In this document: in pieces, positions 25,922 through 34,312 of the stretch
Layout of the letters: each line of letters starts with the position of its first letter
Position numbering within the stretch: the stretch's first letter is position 1
NCBI RefSeq assembly: GCF_022803015.1
Contig: NZ_JAFKON010000001.1
Span: 992,001-1,056,000 of the forward strand
Source of the DNA: Arthrobacter humicola
GTDB taxonomy: Bacteria > Actinomycetota > Actinomycetes > Actinomycetales > Micrococcaceae
Direction of reading: 5' to 3'
DNA: 64,000 nt
Position numbers and translations under genes: made by a program
The notes under the pieces: generated by a model
The model's database searches: none
What the model saw: the letters and a program-made list of their open reading frames with translations, nothing else
What the model was told of the DNA's origin: nothing

Positions 25922-26920
25922 ATGAGGGCATTCGTCGTCACCAAGTACAAGGAGCCGCTGCGCGCAGCGGACGTCCCTGAGCCCACCGTCGGCGAGCGCG
26001 ATGTGCTGGTCCAGGTCCAGGCAGCTGGCCTCAACCAATTGGACGAAAAGATCCGCCTGGGTGAGTTCAAGCAGATCCTCCCGTACAAGCTCCAGTTGAT
26101 CCTTGGCAACGATGTCGCCGGCACAGTCATCCGTGTCGGGGCGAAGGTGCGCGGCTTCAAGCCCGGTGACGAGGTCTACGCCCGACCCGACAAAGACCGC
26201 ATCGGCACGTTCGCCGAGCGCATCGCCATCACCGAGGCCGACCTGGCACTGAAACCCGCATCGATCAGCATGCAGGAGGCCGGCTCACTACCGCTGGTTG
26301 CACTTACGGCGTGGCAGGCCCTCGTTGAGCAAGGCAAAGTAGGGCCGGGGCAGAAAGTTCTCATTCACGCCGGGGCCGGCGGGGTCGGGTCGATCGCGAT
26401 CCAACTCGCCAAGCACCTCGGCGCGACCGTCGCGACCACCGCAAGTGCCTCCAACGCCGACTTTGTGCGCGACCTCGGCGCGGACACTGTGATCGACTAC
26501 CGTACGCAGGACTTCGAACAGCTCCTCGCCGGCTACGATCTGGTGCTCGACAGCCTCGGAGGGGAGAACCTCGTGAAGTCACTGCGCATCCTCAAGCCCG
26601 GCGGGAAGGCGATCGGAATCGCCGGTCCGCCGGACCCGACGTTCGCGCGCAAAGCCGGTCTCAACCCTGTGCTGCGCCTGGCCATCGCGGGGCTCAGCAG
26701 CAGGATCCGGCGGCAGGCGAAGAAGCTCGGCGTCAGCTACGAGTTCCTCTTCATGCGTGCCAGCGGCGACCAGTTGCGCCAGATCACCGCCCTGGTTGAC
26801 GACGGCGTGCTGCGCCCGGTCGTAGGGCAGGTCTTCGACTTCGCGCAGACCCCACAGGCGCTCGAGTCGCTGGCCAAGGGCGGCCTCCGCGGCAAAGCCG
26901 TCGTCACCCTTCCCTCCTGA
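25922..26920 (+). CDS. NADP-dependent quinone/enone oxidoreductase (MDR family)
   Basis: A 332-residue zinc-independent medium-chain reductase. The GroES-like N-terminus has VQAAGLNQLDEKIRLGEF and LILGNDVAGTVIRVG. The cofactor domain has KVLIHAGAGGVGSIAIQLAK (AxxGxxG, NADPH type) and GADTVIDYRTQDFEQLL. It closely resembles QOR/zeta-crystallin-like enzymes that reduce quinones and activated alkenes. GAGGAGCAGC precedes ATG 25922. The next gene, a hydrolase, starts 47 bases after its stop. It is probably controlled by the TetR protein at 30064 and may work with the old yellow enzyme at 28818 in reduction of electrophiles. Confidence 0.92.
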   Translation: MRAFVVTKYKEPLRAADVPEPTVGERDVLVQVQAAGLNQLDEKIRLGEFKQILPYKLQLILGNDVAGTVIRVGAKVRGFKPGDEVYARPDKDRIGTFAERIAITEADLALKPASISMQEAGSLPLVALTAWQALVEQGKVGPGQKVLIHAGAGGVGSIAIQLAKHLGATVATTASASNADFVRDLGADTVIDYRTQDFEQLLAGYDLVLDSLGGENLVKSLRILKPGGKAIGIAGPPDPTFARKAGLNPVLRLAIAGLSSRIRRQAKKLGVSYEFLFMRASGDQLRQITALVDDGVLRPVVGQVFDFAQTPQALESLAKGGLRGKAVVTLPS

Positions 26921-26967
26921 GCCGCCGGCAGCCATTCACCTCACAGACCACTTAGAGGACTACCAGC

Positions 26968-27834
26968 ATGAGCAGCTTTGACACCCCGAATGGCTCCGTC
27001 GCCACCTCGTACGCGAAGGCCGCCACACGTTCCATCACTTCAGGTGGCGTTACCTACGCCTACCGCGAGCTGGGGCCCAAGACCGGCATCCCCGTCGTGT
27101 TCTTCGTGCACCTTGCCGCGACCCTGGACAACTGGGACCCGCGCATCATCGAGCCCATCGCGCAGAACCGCCACGTCATCACCTTCGACCAGCGCGGTGT
27201 CGGAGCCTCCACCGGGCAGGTTCCCGACACCATCGAGGCGATGGCCGACGACGCCTACACCTTCATCAAGGCCCTCGGGTTCGACACGATCGACGTCTTC
27301 TCCTTCTCACTGGGCGGCATGATCGCCCAGGACCTGGTCCTCAAGCATCCCGACCTCGTCCGCAAGCTCGTGCTGGCCGGTACCGGGCCGCGGGGCGGCA
27401 AGGACATCGACAAGGTCGTCGGCACCACCTACTGGGACGTCCTCCGTGCGACCCTGACGCGCTCGGACCCAAAGGAGTTTCTGTTCTTTAACCGCACCGC
27501 GACCGGCAAGCTGGCCGCGAAGGCGTTCATCAAGCGCCTTCAGGAGCGCACTGTCGACCGCGACAAGCCGATCAGCACCAAAGCCTTCCAGACTCAACTG
27601 AAGGCAATCCGGAAGTTCGGCCGCTCCGCGCCGTCGGACCTGTCAAGGCTCACCCACCCCACCCTCATCGCCAACGGCGACAACGACCGCATGGTGCCGT
27701 CGGTCCTGTCCGGGGACCTGCGCCGGCGCATCAAGGGATCCGAGCTGATCATCTACCCCGACTCGGGCCACGGCGGAATCTTCCAGTTCCACGACAGGTT
27801 CTCCCCCGTCGCCGTAGAATTCCTCGCCCACTGA
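26968..27834 (+). CDS. alpha/beta hydrolase
   Basis: A 288-residue alpha/beta-hydrolase-fold protein. The strand and oxyanion region VVFFVHLAATLDNWDPR, FDQRGVGAST and the nucleophile elbow DVFSFSLGGMIAQDL are seen, with Ser in S-F-S-L-G-G (first Gly of GxSxG replaced by Ser). The catalytic Asp is in NGDNDRMVP and His in DSGHGGIFQ. The motif HLAATLDNWD is typical of the haloperoxidase/esterase-like branch. It follows the quinone reductase in the same operon and ends before a strong terminator. The substrate is unknown. Confidence 0.9.
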   Translation: MSSFDTPNGSVATSYAKAATRSITSGGVTYAYRELGPKTGIPVVFFVHLAATLDNWDPRIIEPIAQNRHVITFDQRGVGASTGQVPDTIEAMADDAYTFIKALGFDTIDVFSFSLGGMIAQDLVLKHPDLVRKLVLAGTGPRGGKDIDKVVGTTYWDVLRATLTRSDPKEFLFFNRTATGKLAAKAFIKRLQERTVDRDKPISTKAFQTQLKAIRKFGRSAPSDLSRLTHPTLIANGDNDRMVPSVLSGDLRRRIKGSELIIYPDSGHGGIFQFHDRFSPVAVEFLAH

Positions 27835-27881
27835 CCAGCACCTACCTGACAAGATCCCGCCAACAGAGCAGAGAGCCGCTG

Positions 27882-27919
27882 TGGCTGTGCCCGCCCGTGA
27901 ATACGGGCGGGCACAGCCA
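27882..27919 (+). terminator. strong hairpin terminator after the hydrolase
   Basis: TGGCTGTGCCCGCCCGT (27882-27898) pairs perfectly with ACGGGCGGGCACAGCCA (27903-27919) around GAAT, giving a 17-bp stem. Confidence 0.9.
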
Positions 27920-27987
27920 TTAGCGTGACTATCCCGGCATGTGACGTGAAGGCCAAGCACCAGGCGATCGATTCGGGTGAGAGCATC

Positions 27988-28026
27988 GGTGCCACCGCGC
28001 TCACTTTTGGTGAACGCGGTGGCACC
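27988..28026 (-). terminator. hairpin terminator of the SDR gene
   Basis: GGTGCCACCGCG (27988-27999) and CGCGGTGGCACC (28015-28026) form a perfect 12-bp stem, 10 bases past the SDR stop on the minus strand. Confidence 0.8.
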
Positions 28027-28036
28027 GGTTGTTCCC

Positions 28037-28750
28037 TTACGCGTCTGTGTCCACCAACTGCGGGTAGACCGCTTCGAGGGGTGCGCTGAGTCCGGCCTTG
28101 AGCTGGACAGACGTGCCGTCGGCGAGGACCTCGTACTCCCCTGCCTCAGTGGCGTCGAACACGGTCCGCACCAGCACGGCCGGGTCGAGCTTCGGGCCGG
28201 TGGCGTGCGCGGCCATCGCGGTGTCAACGTATGCGACGTGGACGCCGACGACGTGCACGCCGGCGGGAGCGAGTTCGAGGCGGAGGGAGTTGGTCGCGGA
28301 CCAGAGGGCGGCTTTGGTGGCGCTGTAAATGCCGGCGACGGCGTACCAGCTCAGGGCCGAGTGCATGTCGATGATCATCGCTCCGTCCTTCACCGACAGG
28401 ACCGGAGCGAACGCGCGGGCGACGAAGAGCGGCCCGAGGAAGTTCGTCTCGACGTTCCTGCGGATCTCCTCGTCCGTGTGGGTGAGGATCCCGGCACTGG
28501 AGACCGACGCGCCGGCGTTGTTGATCAGCACGGTCACATCCGGTGCCGCCTCGACCGCTGCCTGGATGGAGGCCGGGTCGGTGACGTCCAGGGCGAGCGG
28601 AACGATGCGCTCGTCGTTCCAAGTGCGGGGGGTGCGGGCGGACGCATAAACCTTTGAAGCTCCCCTGGCGAGGGCTTCGTGCACGAACTGCGTGCCGATT
28701 CCGCCGTTGGCTCCGGTGATGAGGACGACTGCTCCGTTAAGTGAGGGCAT
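28037..28750 (-). CDS. short-chain dehydrogenase/reductase
   Basis: A 237-residue SDR. The nucleotide motif is VVLITGANGGIGTQFVHEAL, followed by VTVLINNAGASVSSAG, SALSWYAVAGIYSATKAALW (catalytic Tyr and Lys in YSATK) and VHVVGVHVAYVDTAMA. ATG 28750 is used because the fold starts there; the frame is open further upstream into the old yellow enzyme gene but without homology. It lies 67 bases downstream of the old yellow enzyme on the same strand and is probably co-transcribed from the divergent promoter with the TetR gene. It may reduce carbonyl products of the ene-reductase. Confidence 0.9.
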   Translation of the reverse strand: MPSLNGAVVLITGANGGIGTQFVHEALARGASKVYASARTPRTWNDERIVPLALDVTDPASIQAAVEAAPDVTVLINNAGASVSSAGILTHTDEEIRRNVETNFLGPLFVARAFAPVLSVKDGAMIIDMHSALSWYAVAGIYSATKAALWSATNSLRLELAPAGVHVVGVHVAYVDTAMAAHATGPKLDPAVLVRTVFDATEAGEYEVLADGTSVQLKAGLSAPLEAVYPQLVDTDA

Positions 28751-28817
28751 GGCTGTTTCTTCTTTCTGATCGGTACGGGGTATGTAAGGTCGGCGGCGGA
28801 CGGCCCGCGGCAGACGA

Positions 28818-29891
28818 TTAGGCGTGTGCCAGGGCCGGATAGTCGGTGTACCCGGCCGCGCCGCCGCCATACAAGGTTGCCGGGTCCACCTCATTCAGTG
28901 GCGCACCAGTGCGCAGTCGCTCAACAATGTCGGGGTTCGCCAGGGCGAAGCGGCCCAGCGGCGCGATGTCCGCGAGCCCGGCGTCGATGTCGTCGGCAAT
29001 CTGCTCACGGTCGCGCCCATAGCGGACGACGAGGATGGCTGCAGGCCACGCGTCGCGGAAGGACCGCAGCAGTTCGTCGTCACCGAGGTGGTGTACGTGC
29101 AGGTACGCAAGGTCCAGTGTGGCGAGTTCGCCGACCAGGTGGCGGTACTGTGTCCGGACGTCGGCGGGATCCCCTTCGTTGATTCCGCCCAGCGGGAACG
29201 CCGGTGAGATGCGGATGCCGGTCCGGTCTGCCCCGATCTCCTCGGCCACCGCGCGGGCGACCGCGACGACGAACCGGGACCGGTTCTCCACGGATCCGCC
29301 GTATTCGTCCGTGCGGTGGTTCGAGTTGGGCGAGAGGAACTGGTGGAGCAGGTACCCGTTCGCGCTGTGGATCTCCACGCCGTCCGCTCCCGCTGCGATA
29401 ACGGAGGCTGCGGCGTGGCGGAACCCGGCGATGGTGGCCTGGATGTCTTCGGCAGTCAGCTCACGCGGCACCGGCGTCTTCTGCGGGCCCGTTGGAGTGA
29501 ACATGTCCTGCTCGGCCGAGATCGCCGATGGGCCAACGGGCTGACGGTGGTGCGGGGTGTTATCCGGGTGCGACATCCGGCCGACGTGCATCAGTTGGAT
29601 GAACAGGGCTCCGCCGCCGGCATGGACCGTGTCGGCGATCCTTCGCCATCCCTCGATGTGTTCGGGAGTGTAGATGCCGGGGGTGTTCAGGTAGCCCTGG
29701 CCGTCCTCGGACGGCTGTGTGCCCTCGGTGATGATCAGCCCGAGCGAGGCGCGTTGGCCGTAGTACTCGGCGGCCAGTTCCCCGGGGGTGCCGTCCGGGT
29801 TTGCGCGGCTCCGGGTCAGCGGGGCCAGCGCGAGCCGGTGCGGCAGCTCCACATTGCCGAGGGTGAAGGGTTGCCAGAGGGAGGAAGTCAT
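28818..29891 (-). CDS. alkene reductase (old yellow enzyme family, FMN)
   Basis: A 357-residue TIM-barrel flavoenzyme. The start LWQPFTLGNVELPHRLALAP carries the phosphate-binding beginning, then LIITEGTQPSEDGQGYLNTP and LFIQLMHVGRMSHPDN. The substrate-binding His and Asn fall in VEIHSANGYLLHQFLSPNSN, followed by RTDEYGGSVENRSRF and, near the end, GLADIAPLGRFALANPDIV. Such enzymes reduce the C=C of enones, nitroesters and maleimides with NADPH. ATG 29891 (AAAGGA upstream) is preferred to 29990, since the earlier start would run into the operator. It is divergent from the TetR gene. Confidence 0.93.
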   Translation of the reverse strand: MTSSLWQPFTLGNVELPHRLALAPLTRSRANPDGTPGELAAEYYGQRASLGLIITEGTQPSEDGQGYLNTPGIYTPEHIEGWRRIADTVHAGGGALFIQLMHVGRMSHPDNTPHHRQPVGPSAISAEQDMFTPTGPQKTPVPRELTAEDIQATIAGFRHAAASVIAAGADGVEIHSANGYLLHQFLSPNSNHRTDEYGGSVENRSRFVVAVARAVAEEIGADRTGIRISPAFPLGGINEGDPADVRTQYRHLVGELATLDLAYLHVHHLGDDELLRSFRDAWPAAILVVRYGRDREQIADDIDAGLADIAPLGRFALANPDIVERLRTGAPLNEVDPATLYGGGAAGYTDYPALAHA

Positions 29892-30009
29892 GTGTGCGGT
29901 CCTTTTCGTCGCGGGGTAATAGCGCCACCACTCCGCCGGGACGGAACACCGGGGTTCGGCCCTTGCGTGGGAGAATGAACGAAGGAACATTCAAACCCAC
30001 AAACAGTAG

Positions 30010-30037
30010 TGACTACACTCATAACTGAGTGCAGTCA
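30010..30037. promoter_or_regulatory. TetR-type palindromic operator between old yellow enzyme and tetR
   Basis: The arms TGACT-A-CACTCA and TGAGTG-C-AGTCA surround TAAC, giving a 28-base near-perfect palindrome. It lies 26 bases before ATG 30064 and about 120 bases from the divergent enzyme start, the classic place for an autoregulatory TetR operator. Confidence 0.8.
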
Positions 30038-30063
30038 TAATCTATTCCGGAGGATCCATCACC

Positions 30064-30666
30064 ATGTCTCTCGCCTCCCAGCCGGTCGGACGGCGCGAGC
30101 GGAACAAGCAGCAGAAGCTGGACCGCATCACGGCCGCGGCAAGCGAACTGCTGGCCGAGCACGGCATCGAGGATGTCACGACCCAGCAGATCGCCGACAA
30201 GGCGGACATCGGCACCGGGACCCTGTTCCTTTACGCGAAGACCAAAGGCGAACTCCTCCTCCTCGTGCAGAACGCACACTACGCCGAAGCGCTTCAGCAA
30301 GGTCGGGCTGATGCCGAAACCACCCCGGATATCCTCGATGCGGTGCTGGCAATCGTACGGCCGATCGTGGAATGCAACCGCGTCCAGGTCGACAACGGAC
30401 GCACGTACCTGCGGGAAATGGTCTTCGGTGATCCCGCGGAGCCCCGTCACGCTGAGGCCCTCTCCATCGTCGCGCAGACCGAGGAGGCCATCGCTGCCGT
30501 CCTGGGCAGGCAGGAGCTGCCTCGTGCGCAGGATGCCGCTACGACGGCCCGCATCGTCAGCGCCATCATGTTCCTCAGCATGGCAGCGACCGTGAACGCC
30601 GCATTGAGCATCGACGAGATTGTTCAGGACATCCGGACCCAGGTCGGCGTACTGCTGTCTCGCTGA
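30064..30666 (+). CDS. TetR family transcriptional regulator
   Basis: A 200-residue repressor. The helix-turn-helix is clear: ITAAASELLAEHGIEDVTTQ, QIADKADIGTGTLFLYAKTK. The helical C-terminal ligand domain diverges as usual. GGAGGATCCATCACC precedes ATG 30064. It is divergent from the old yellow enzyme and SDR genes and lies beside the palindrome at 30010-30037. A matching site in front of the quinone reductase at 25922 suggests that it controls the whole 25.8-30.7 kb module, probably responding to an electrophile or quinone. Confidence 0.92.
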   Translation: MSLASQPVGRRERNKQQKLDRITAAASELLAEHGIEDVTTQQIADKADIGTGTLFLYAKTKGELLLLVQNAHYAEALQQGRADAETTPDILDAVLAIVRPIVECNRVQVDNGRTYLREMVFGDPAEPRHAEALSIVAQTEEAIAAVLGRQELPRAQDAATTARIVSAIMFLSMAATVNAALSIDEIVQDIRTQVGVLLSR

Positions 30667-30800
30667 CACAATCAAGTGCTCGCACTAACGCCGGTGTCCA
30701 CCGATTGCCTGGGGTCGTGGATCGGCAGAAGAACGGCCACCGCTACTGTACTGAATGCGCAGCCTCTCACCGGGAGCGCGGTTCGCGGCATTCCGGGTTT

Positions 30801-31694
30801 TTAAGTCCGGCCGGGCAGCAGGTGGGGTCCCATCCGATCGGTCCGGATCGCCATGAGTGCGTCGGTAAGCCGCCGGACGCCCCTTGCCCGCACTTCGTCT
30901 GTGGGCGGCACGGTGCAGGACTCGCTGGTGCAGGCCAGCAGCGCTGCCGTGACCTCCGCGATCAGAGCCGGGGATGGGCTAAACCGGTATCCGCCGTCGG
31001 CAGGGTCGTCAGAAGAATTCAGCGCCCTGGTGATGAACACGGCGGCCTGCGTCCTGCTCGCCATGCCGAGTTTCCTCAGAATGGTTGAGGTCAGATTCTT
31101 CACGGTCTTGTCCGCCAGCGACATCTCCTGGCTGATCTGGCGGTTGGTCAGCCCTCTCCCCAGTCGGATGGCGGTATTCATTTCCTGTCTCGTAAGCGTC
31201 AGGAGTCTCCTATCCAGGGACTGGGTTGCGGGCCCGACGAGCGGGGTAACGAGCGCGGTCCGGAACCGGCCGCTGTACGCGGTGTGCCCGGCCAGGGCAC
31301 GGCGGATGAGCCTGAGCTGCTCGCAGCTGCCGTCCTGTTTGGACAGGCACCCCCATGCGCCGGCCAGAATCGAGTCGATCAGCACGGCTTCGTTGGCATC
31401 TCCGGTCATCAGGAGGCACCGGATGGTCGGGTCCGCCGCAGCGATGGCCCGGCACACGTCGGCACCTGAACCGTCAGGGAGATCATCGTCCAGGATGACC
31501 AACTCCGGGCGGAGGGCAGGGATTCGCCGGAACGCCCGGTGCGCGGATCCTGATTCTCCGGCGATGCTGAGACCATCGGACTCCAAGAGATGGCGCAGGC
31601 CCCGTCTCACGACCTCGTGGTCATCCAGCAGATAGACGCCCCGGCCGGCCAAAGGGGGCGGCGGGTGGATTTCCGGTTCAGCCATCATCGCCAT
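30801..31694 (-). CDS. orphan NarL/LuxR-type response regulator with C-terminal extension
   Basis: A 297-residue response regulator. The receiver has acidic residues Asp24/Asp25 (VYLLDDHEVVRRGLRHLLES), phosphoacceptor Asp69 (VILDDDLPDGSG), Thr97 (LLMTGDA) and Lys119 (GCLSKQDG). The LuxR-type DNA-binding domain follows: LTRQEMNTAIRLGRGLTNRQ, ISQEMSLADKTVKNLTSTIL, LGMASRTQAAVF. About 70 residues trail the helix-turn-helix, more than in most NarL proteins. No histidine kinase is adjacent. The start has GAAGGAA just upstream. The domain organisation recalls DevR/DosR-like dormancy regulators, but that link is not established by sequence alone. Confidence 0.88.
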   Translation of the reverse strand: MAMMAEPEIHPPPPLAGRGVYLLDDHEVVRRGLRHLLESDGLSIAGESGSAHRAFRRIPALRPELVILDDDLPDGSGADVCRAIAAADPTIRCLLMTGDANEAVLIDSILAGAWGCLSKQDGSCEQLRLIRRALAGHTAYSGRFRTALVTPLVGPATQSLDRRLLTLTRQEMNTAIRLGRGLTNRQISQEMSLADKTVKNLTSTILRKLGMASRTQAAVFITRALNSSDDPADGGYRFSPSPALIAEVTAALLACTSESCTVPPTDEVRARGVRRLTDALMAIRTDRMGPHLLPGRT

Positions 31695-31980
31695 TACGTT
31701 CCTTCGCTTTTAAGGCACCGAAGGCGTGCTGGATGATCCCGTCCGGTCCCCATCCAGCGTGCATCCATGCGCACACTGCACGACAGGCCCCACGCTAAAC
31801 CGATAGTGCCGACCCAACAAGGGCCCGCGGGGGTGGATCCGTGACTTTTCTGAACGTGTTCCGCAGACAACCGGTGTCGTAACCTCAGACCGCCACTAGA
31901 GCTCCGTCGGGGAGTATGGCCCAGAGCACGCTCGGGCGGCGTCGGGCGCTCCTGGACACTGCGCGCTTCTCCGATGGCGC

Positions 31981-32433
31981 TCATGCCTCCGTAGTTCGAA
32001 CGTGTCGGCCGAGGATTTCGGCCCGTTTCCTGACCGCGCTAACGTAATCGGTGAAAGCCTGCTGCGTGTCGGACGCAAACTCCCGGAGCAGCAGCCCGCA
32101 AAGCGGGCCAGTGAACTCTTCTCTTACGAGCAGGTGCGTCATGCCGCCCACCGGTTCAAGCGTGAAGGTGCGCACCCCGGTGAGCAGGCCCAGAGGCAGG
32201 CCCTGGGTCCAGGTCATCACCTCGCCGGGCATCTGCTGGACACGCAGCCGGAAGGTGCGCTCCCCTCCGGTGTGGGTTCGGATTCTGATGGTGCCACCGT
32301 TGCGCAACTCGCCCCTGATGTGCGTAATGCCGGATTCCCAGACGGTGAAGTTCCGTGCATCGGTGATGACGTCCCAGACGGTGGAGCTTCGGGCTTTGAT
32401 CAGTGTCTCGGCCCCGACCGAGTGCCTGGCCAT
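31981..32433 (-). CDS. SRPBCC family protein
   Basis: A 150-residue protein with a START/SRPBCC pattern: SVGAETLIKARSSTVWDVIT, DARNFTVWESGITHI, GERTFRLRVQQMPGEVMTW, FTLEPVGGMTHLLVREEF and a final helix FASDTQQAFTDYVSAVRKRA. It probably binds a hydrophobic ligand. ATG 32433 is chosen; ATG 32487 in the same frame is possible but adds 18 residues without family character. It lies next to the orphan response regulator with a 286-base gap that holds no gene. Confidence 0.78.
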   Translation of the reverse strand: MARHSVGAETLIKARSSTVWDVITDARNFTVWESGITHIRGELRNGGTIRIRTHTGGERTFRLRVQQMPGEVMTWTQGLPLGLLTGVRTFTLEPVGGMTHLLVREEFTGPLCGLLLREFASDTQQAFTDYVSAVRKRAEILGRHVRTTEA

Positions 32434-32486
32434 GCTGTGACCCTGCCCGAGAGGGCGCCGGGTTGCGGGCACCTGGTCTGTAGACA

Positions 32487-32678
32487 TCAGCCCGCAACCC
32501 AAGGCATTGGCCGCGGGACCGGACCGCCGACGCGACCAGCCAGGCATCGGCAGGCTCCACGGCCGATAGCGCCGGCAAGGGACAGCGCCGCGTTCTGGAC
32601 GGCCATGACACCGCAGCCCTCCGCGGCCGGCAGACCGTGCATCACCAGCACGACGCTCCCTACTGATTCTTCAGACAA
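32487..32678 (-). CDS. small hypothetical ORF with TTG start
   Basis: A 63-residue frame starting at TTG 32678 with AAAAGGAG 5 bases upstream: MSEESVGSVVLVMHGLPAAE, then CGVMAVQNAALSLAGAIGRG and a Pro/Arg end. The ribosome binding site is better than that of the SRPBCC gene downstream. It may be the truncated start of a longer protein disrupted by the SRPBCC region, or a short expressed protein. No family is recognised. Confidence 0.35.
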   Translation of the reverse strand: MSEESVGSVVLVMHGLPAAEGCGVMAVQNAALSLAGAIGRGACRCLAGRVGGPVPRPMPWVAG

Positions 32679-32956
32679 GGGGTTCTCCTTTTCTAAACGG
32701 AGTGACAGCCGGATAGTAGCCCGGCTTCCTGTGGGCAGCCAGAGAGTCCACTGATCGGGTTATTCCTCGCAGCCTCGGCCGGTCCGAACCGCCTGCGGGA
32801 ACGCCCTCGACGGCTGGCAACCGGCCACCGTGCCGCCCAATGGCATGGAGCGACAGTCTGGCGGTTGCGCAGAAGGACACCGCACCCTGGTCGAGGACTA
32901 AGACACCACCTCGTCCATTGCATCTGCTGCCAAGCGGTAGCGGGTCGATGGCGCTC

Positions 32957-33343
32957 TCAGACCAGAGCCTTGGTCTTGATTCTTTCGAATTCATCAGCGC
33001 TGATTGTTCCGGAGTCCCGAAGAGCCGTGGCTTTGGAGATCTCGTCGCTCGGACTCGGTGCAGCGACGCTGCGGATGTAAGCATCCGAGGCCTCCCGGTT
33101 CTCCCGGGCCCGTGCCATGGACCGCTCCGTCATGCCCTTACCGCGGGCAATCACGTAGACCAGCACACCCAACAAGGGCACGAAGACCAGGAAGAGGATC
33201 CAGACGGCTTTCCACCAGCCGCTCAGCGTGTCGTCGCGGAACAAGTCGCCGATGACGGCGAACAACGCCCAGAGGAAGGCGATGAACGCGTATACGAGGA
33301 AGAACCACCAGAAAATATCCCAAAAGTTTTCCCAGAAACTCAT
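32957..33343 (-). CDS. PLDc_N/SHOCT domain membrane protein
   Basis: A 128-residue protein with two membrane segments: FWWFFLVYAFIAFLWALFAV and WKAVWILFLVFVPLLGVLVY, the latter in the phospholipase-D-N-terminal-like pattern ending VIARGKGM. The C-terminus is a SHOCT motif (ISKATALRDSGTISADEFER, IKTKAL). SHOCT motifs occur at the ends of many small actinobacterial membrane proteins and may oligomerise. A likely partner is not evident. It is oriented with the lipoprotein gene at 33440. Confidence 0.85.
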   Translation of the reverse strand: MSFWENFWDIFWWFFLVYAFIAFLWALFAVIGDLFRDDTLSGWWKAVWILFLVFVPLLGVLVYVIARGKGMTERSMARARENREASDAYIRSVAAPSPSDEISKATALRDSGTISADEFERIKTKALV

Positions 33344-33439
33344 GTCAACTTCCCTGCTTTCTGTAGGAGCGGTGTGGGGCGGGAATGCAGCCGGGCAGGA
33401 CTGAGGCTAGCTGCAGACCTGCCCGGAGGGGCCTTGAGG

Positions 33440-33886
33440 TCAGCATTTAGTCGCCGCCTGGAGGTCACTGACCGCGGCCTGGACGTTGGCGGCGTCGTCC
33501 CGCAGGGAGGCGGCCGCCTGAGTAAGGGTGGCATCATCCGGGACGGCTCTGACGGCTGCGTCGAACTTGTTTTCGGCCGTCTTAACTGCGTCCATTTCGT
33601 CCTTGGCTACGTCCTGGCTGGCCTTGACCAGGTCGTCGTAGGTCTTCGCGACCTGTTCCCGTGCCGATTTTATCTGTTCTATCGTGGCACCGGGTTTGAG
33701 TGTCTGTTTGAAATTTGTCAGGGATCCGGCGAAGGCACTGGCAGCAGCGCATGCCTGCGAAACGTTCTTCTCCGCCCTGGCGCTGCTGACACTGGTGCCG
33801 GGGCTGGACGTACCGCAGCCCGTGAGCAGTGCGATGGCTGCCCCGGCTGCGATCGATCCGGCAAGGATCGGGTGTGGTCTGGACAC
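33440..33886 (-). CDS. putative lipoprotein, helical
   Basis: A 148-residue protein with a lipoprotein signal (ILAGSIAAGAAIALLTGCGT; lipobox LLTGC). The mature part is helical and coiled-coil-like with regularly spaced Ala (SQACAAASAFAGSLTNF, QIKSAREQVAKTYDDLVKAS, DAANVQAAVSDLQAATKC). The GTG start at 33886 has GGAAAGGGG upstream. The family is unknown; it probably sits on the outer face of the membrane. It precedes the SHOCT membrane protein on the same strand, with about 95 bases between. Confidence 0.8.
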   Translation of the reverse strand: MSRPHPILAGSIAAGAAIALLTGCGTSSPGTSVSSARAEKNVSQACAAASAFAGSLTNFKQTLKPGATIEQIKSAREQVAKTYDDLVKASQDVAKDEMDAVKTAENKFDAAVRAVPDDATLTQAAASLRDDAANVQAAVSDLQAATKC

Positions 33887-34312
33887 TGGAGGCCCCTTTC
33901 CGAAATGGAATGCGGCAGGGAACCCTGCCGCACGTAAGTCCGACCATTGTCTGCCCGAAACACGGGCGTGGGCCTCATCCGGGGAAGGTGATACGTAGTG
34001 CTAGCACTCGGAATCCCTCGGCGCCCCGCCACCAACCGGGCGCCGACCGCGGGATCTCCTACCCACATTGGGCAGCAGCAGATCCCGGCCGTCGTTACGC
34101 GTCCCGTTCCCGGAAGGTATGGGCGATGGTGCCAGGTGCGTCTGGATGACTGTCTTAGGGGCTTTTCCTTCCGGCATGCTGTTGTTGGGGATATTCTGGG
34201 GATCAGCAGCGCGAGCGGGCCGGTGATCATGGCTTGTGGAGGAGGGCTGTATAGCTTCATTGGCAGCCGCCTTGCAGTGGCAGGGCTGGAGGCCTTCCTG
34301 TTAGGAGCTGCC
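33887..34312 (+). other. intergenic stretch between lipoprotein and YbdK-type genes
   Basis: About 425 bases without a supported gene. The open frame upstream of the ligase is not protein-like. A perfect 12-bp palindrome AGTGCTAGCACT lies at 33997-34008; it resembles half of a CIRCE element but the second half is missing. Promoters for both divergent genes must lie here. Confidence 0.5.

Noticed and set aside
31695..31980. minus-strand ORF 31694-31984
   Set aside because: Arg/Ser/Pro-rich shadow-like composition, no ribosome binding site; region considered promoter space.
33997..34008. palindrome AGTGCTAGCACT as a CIRCE/HrcA site
   Set aside because: Contains one CIRCE half (TAGCACTC) but the second half at 9-base spacing is missing, and the adjacent genes are not chaperones.
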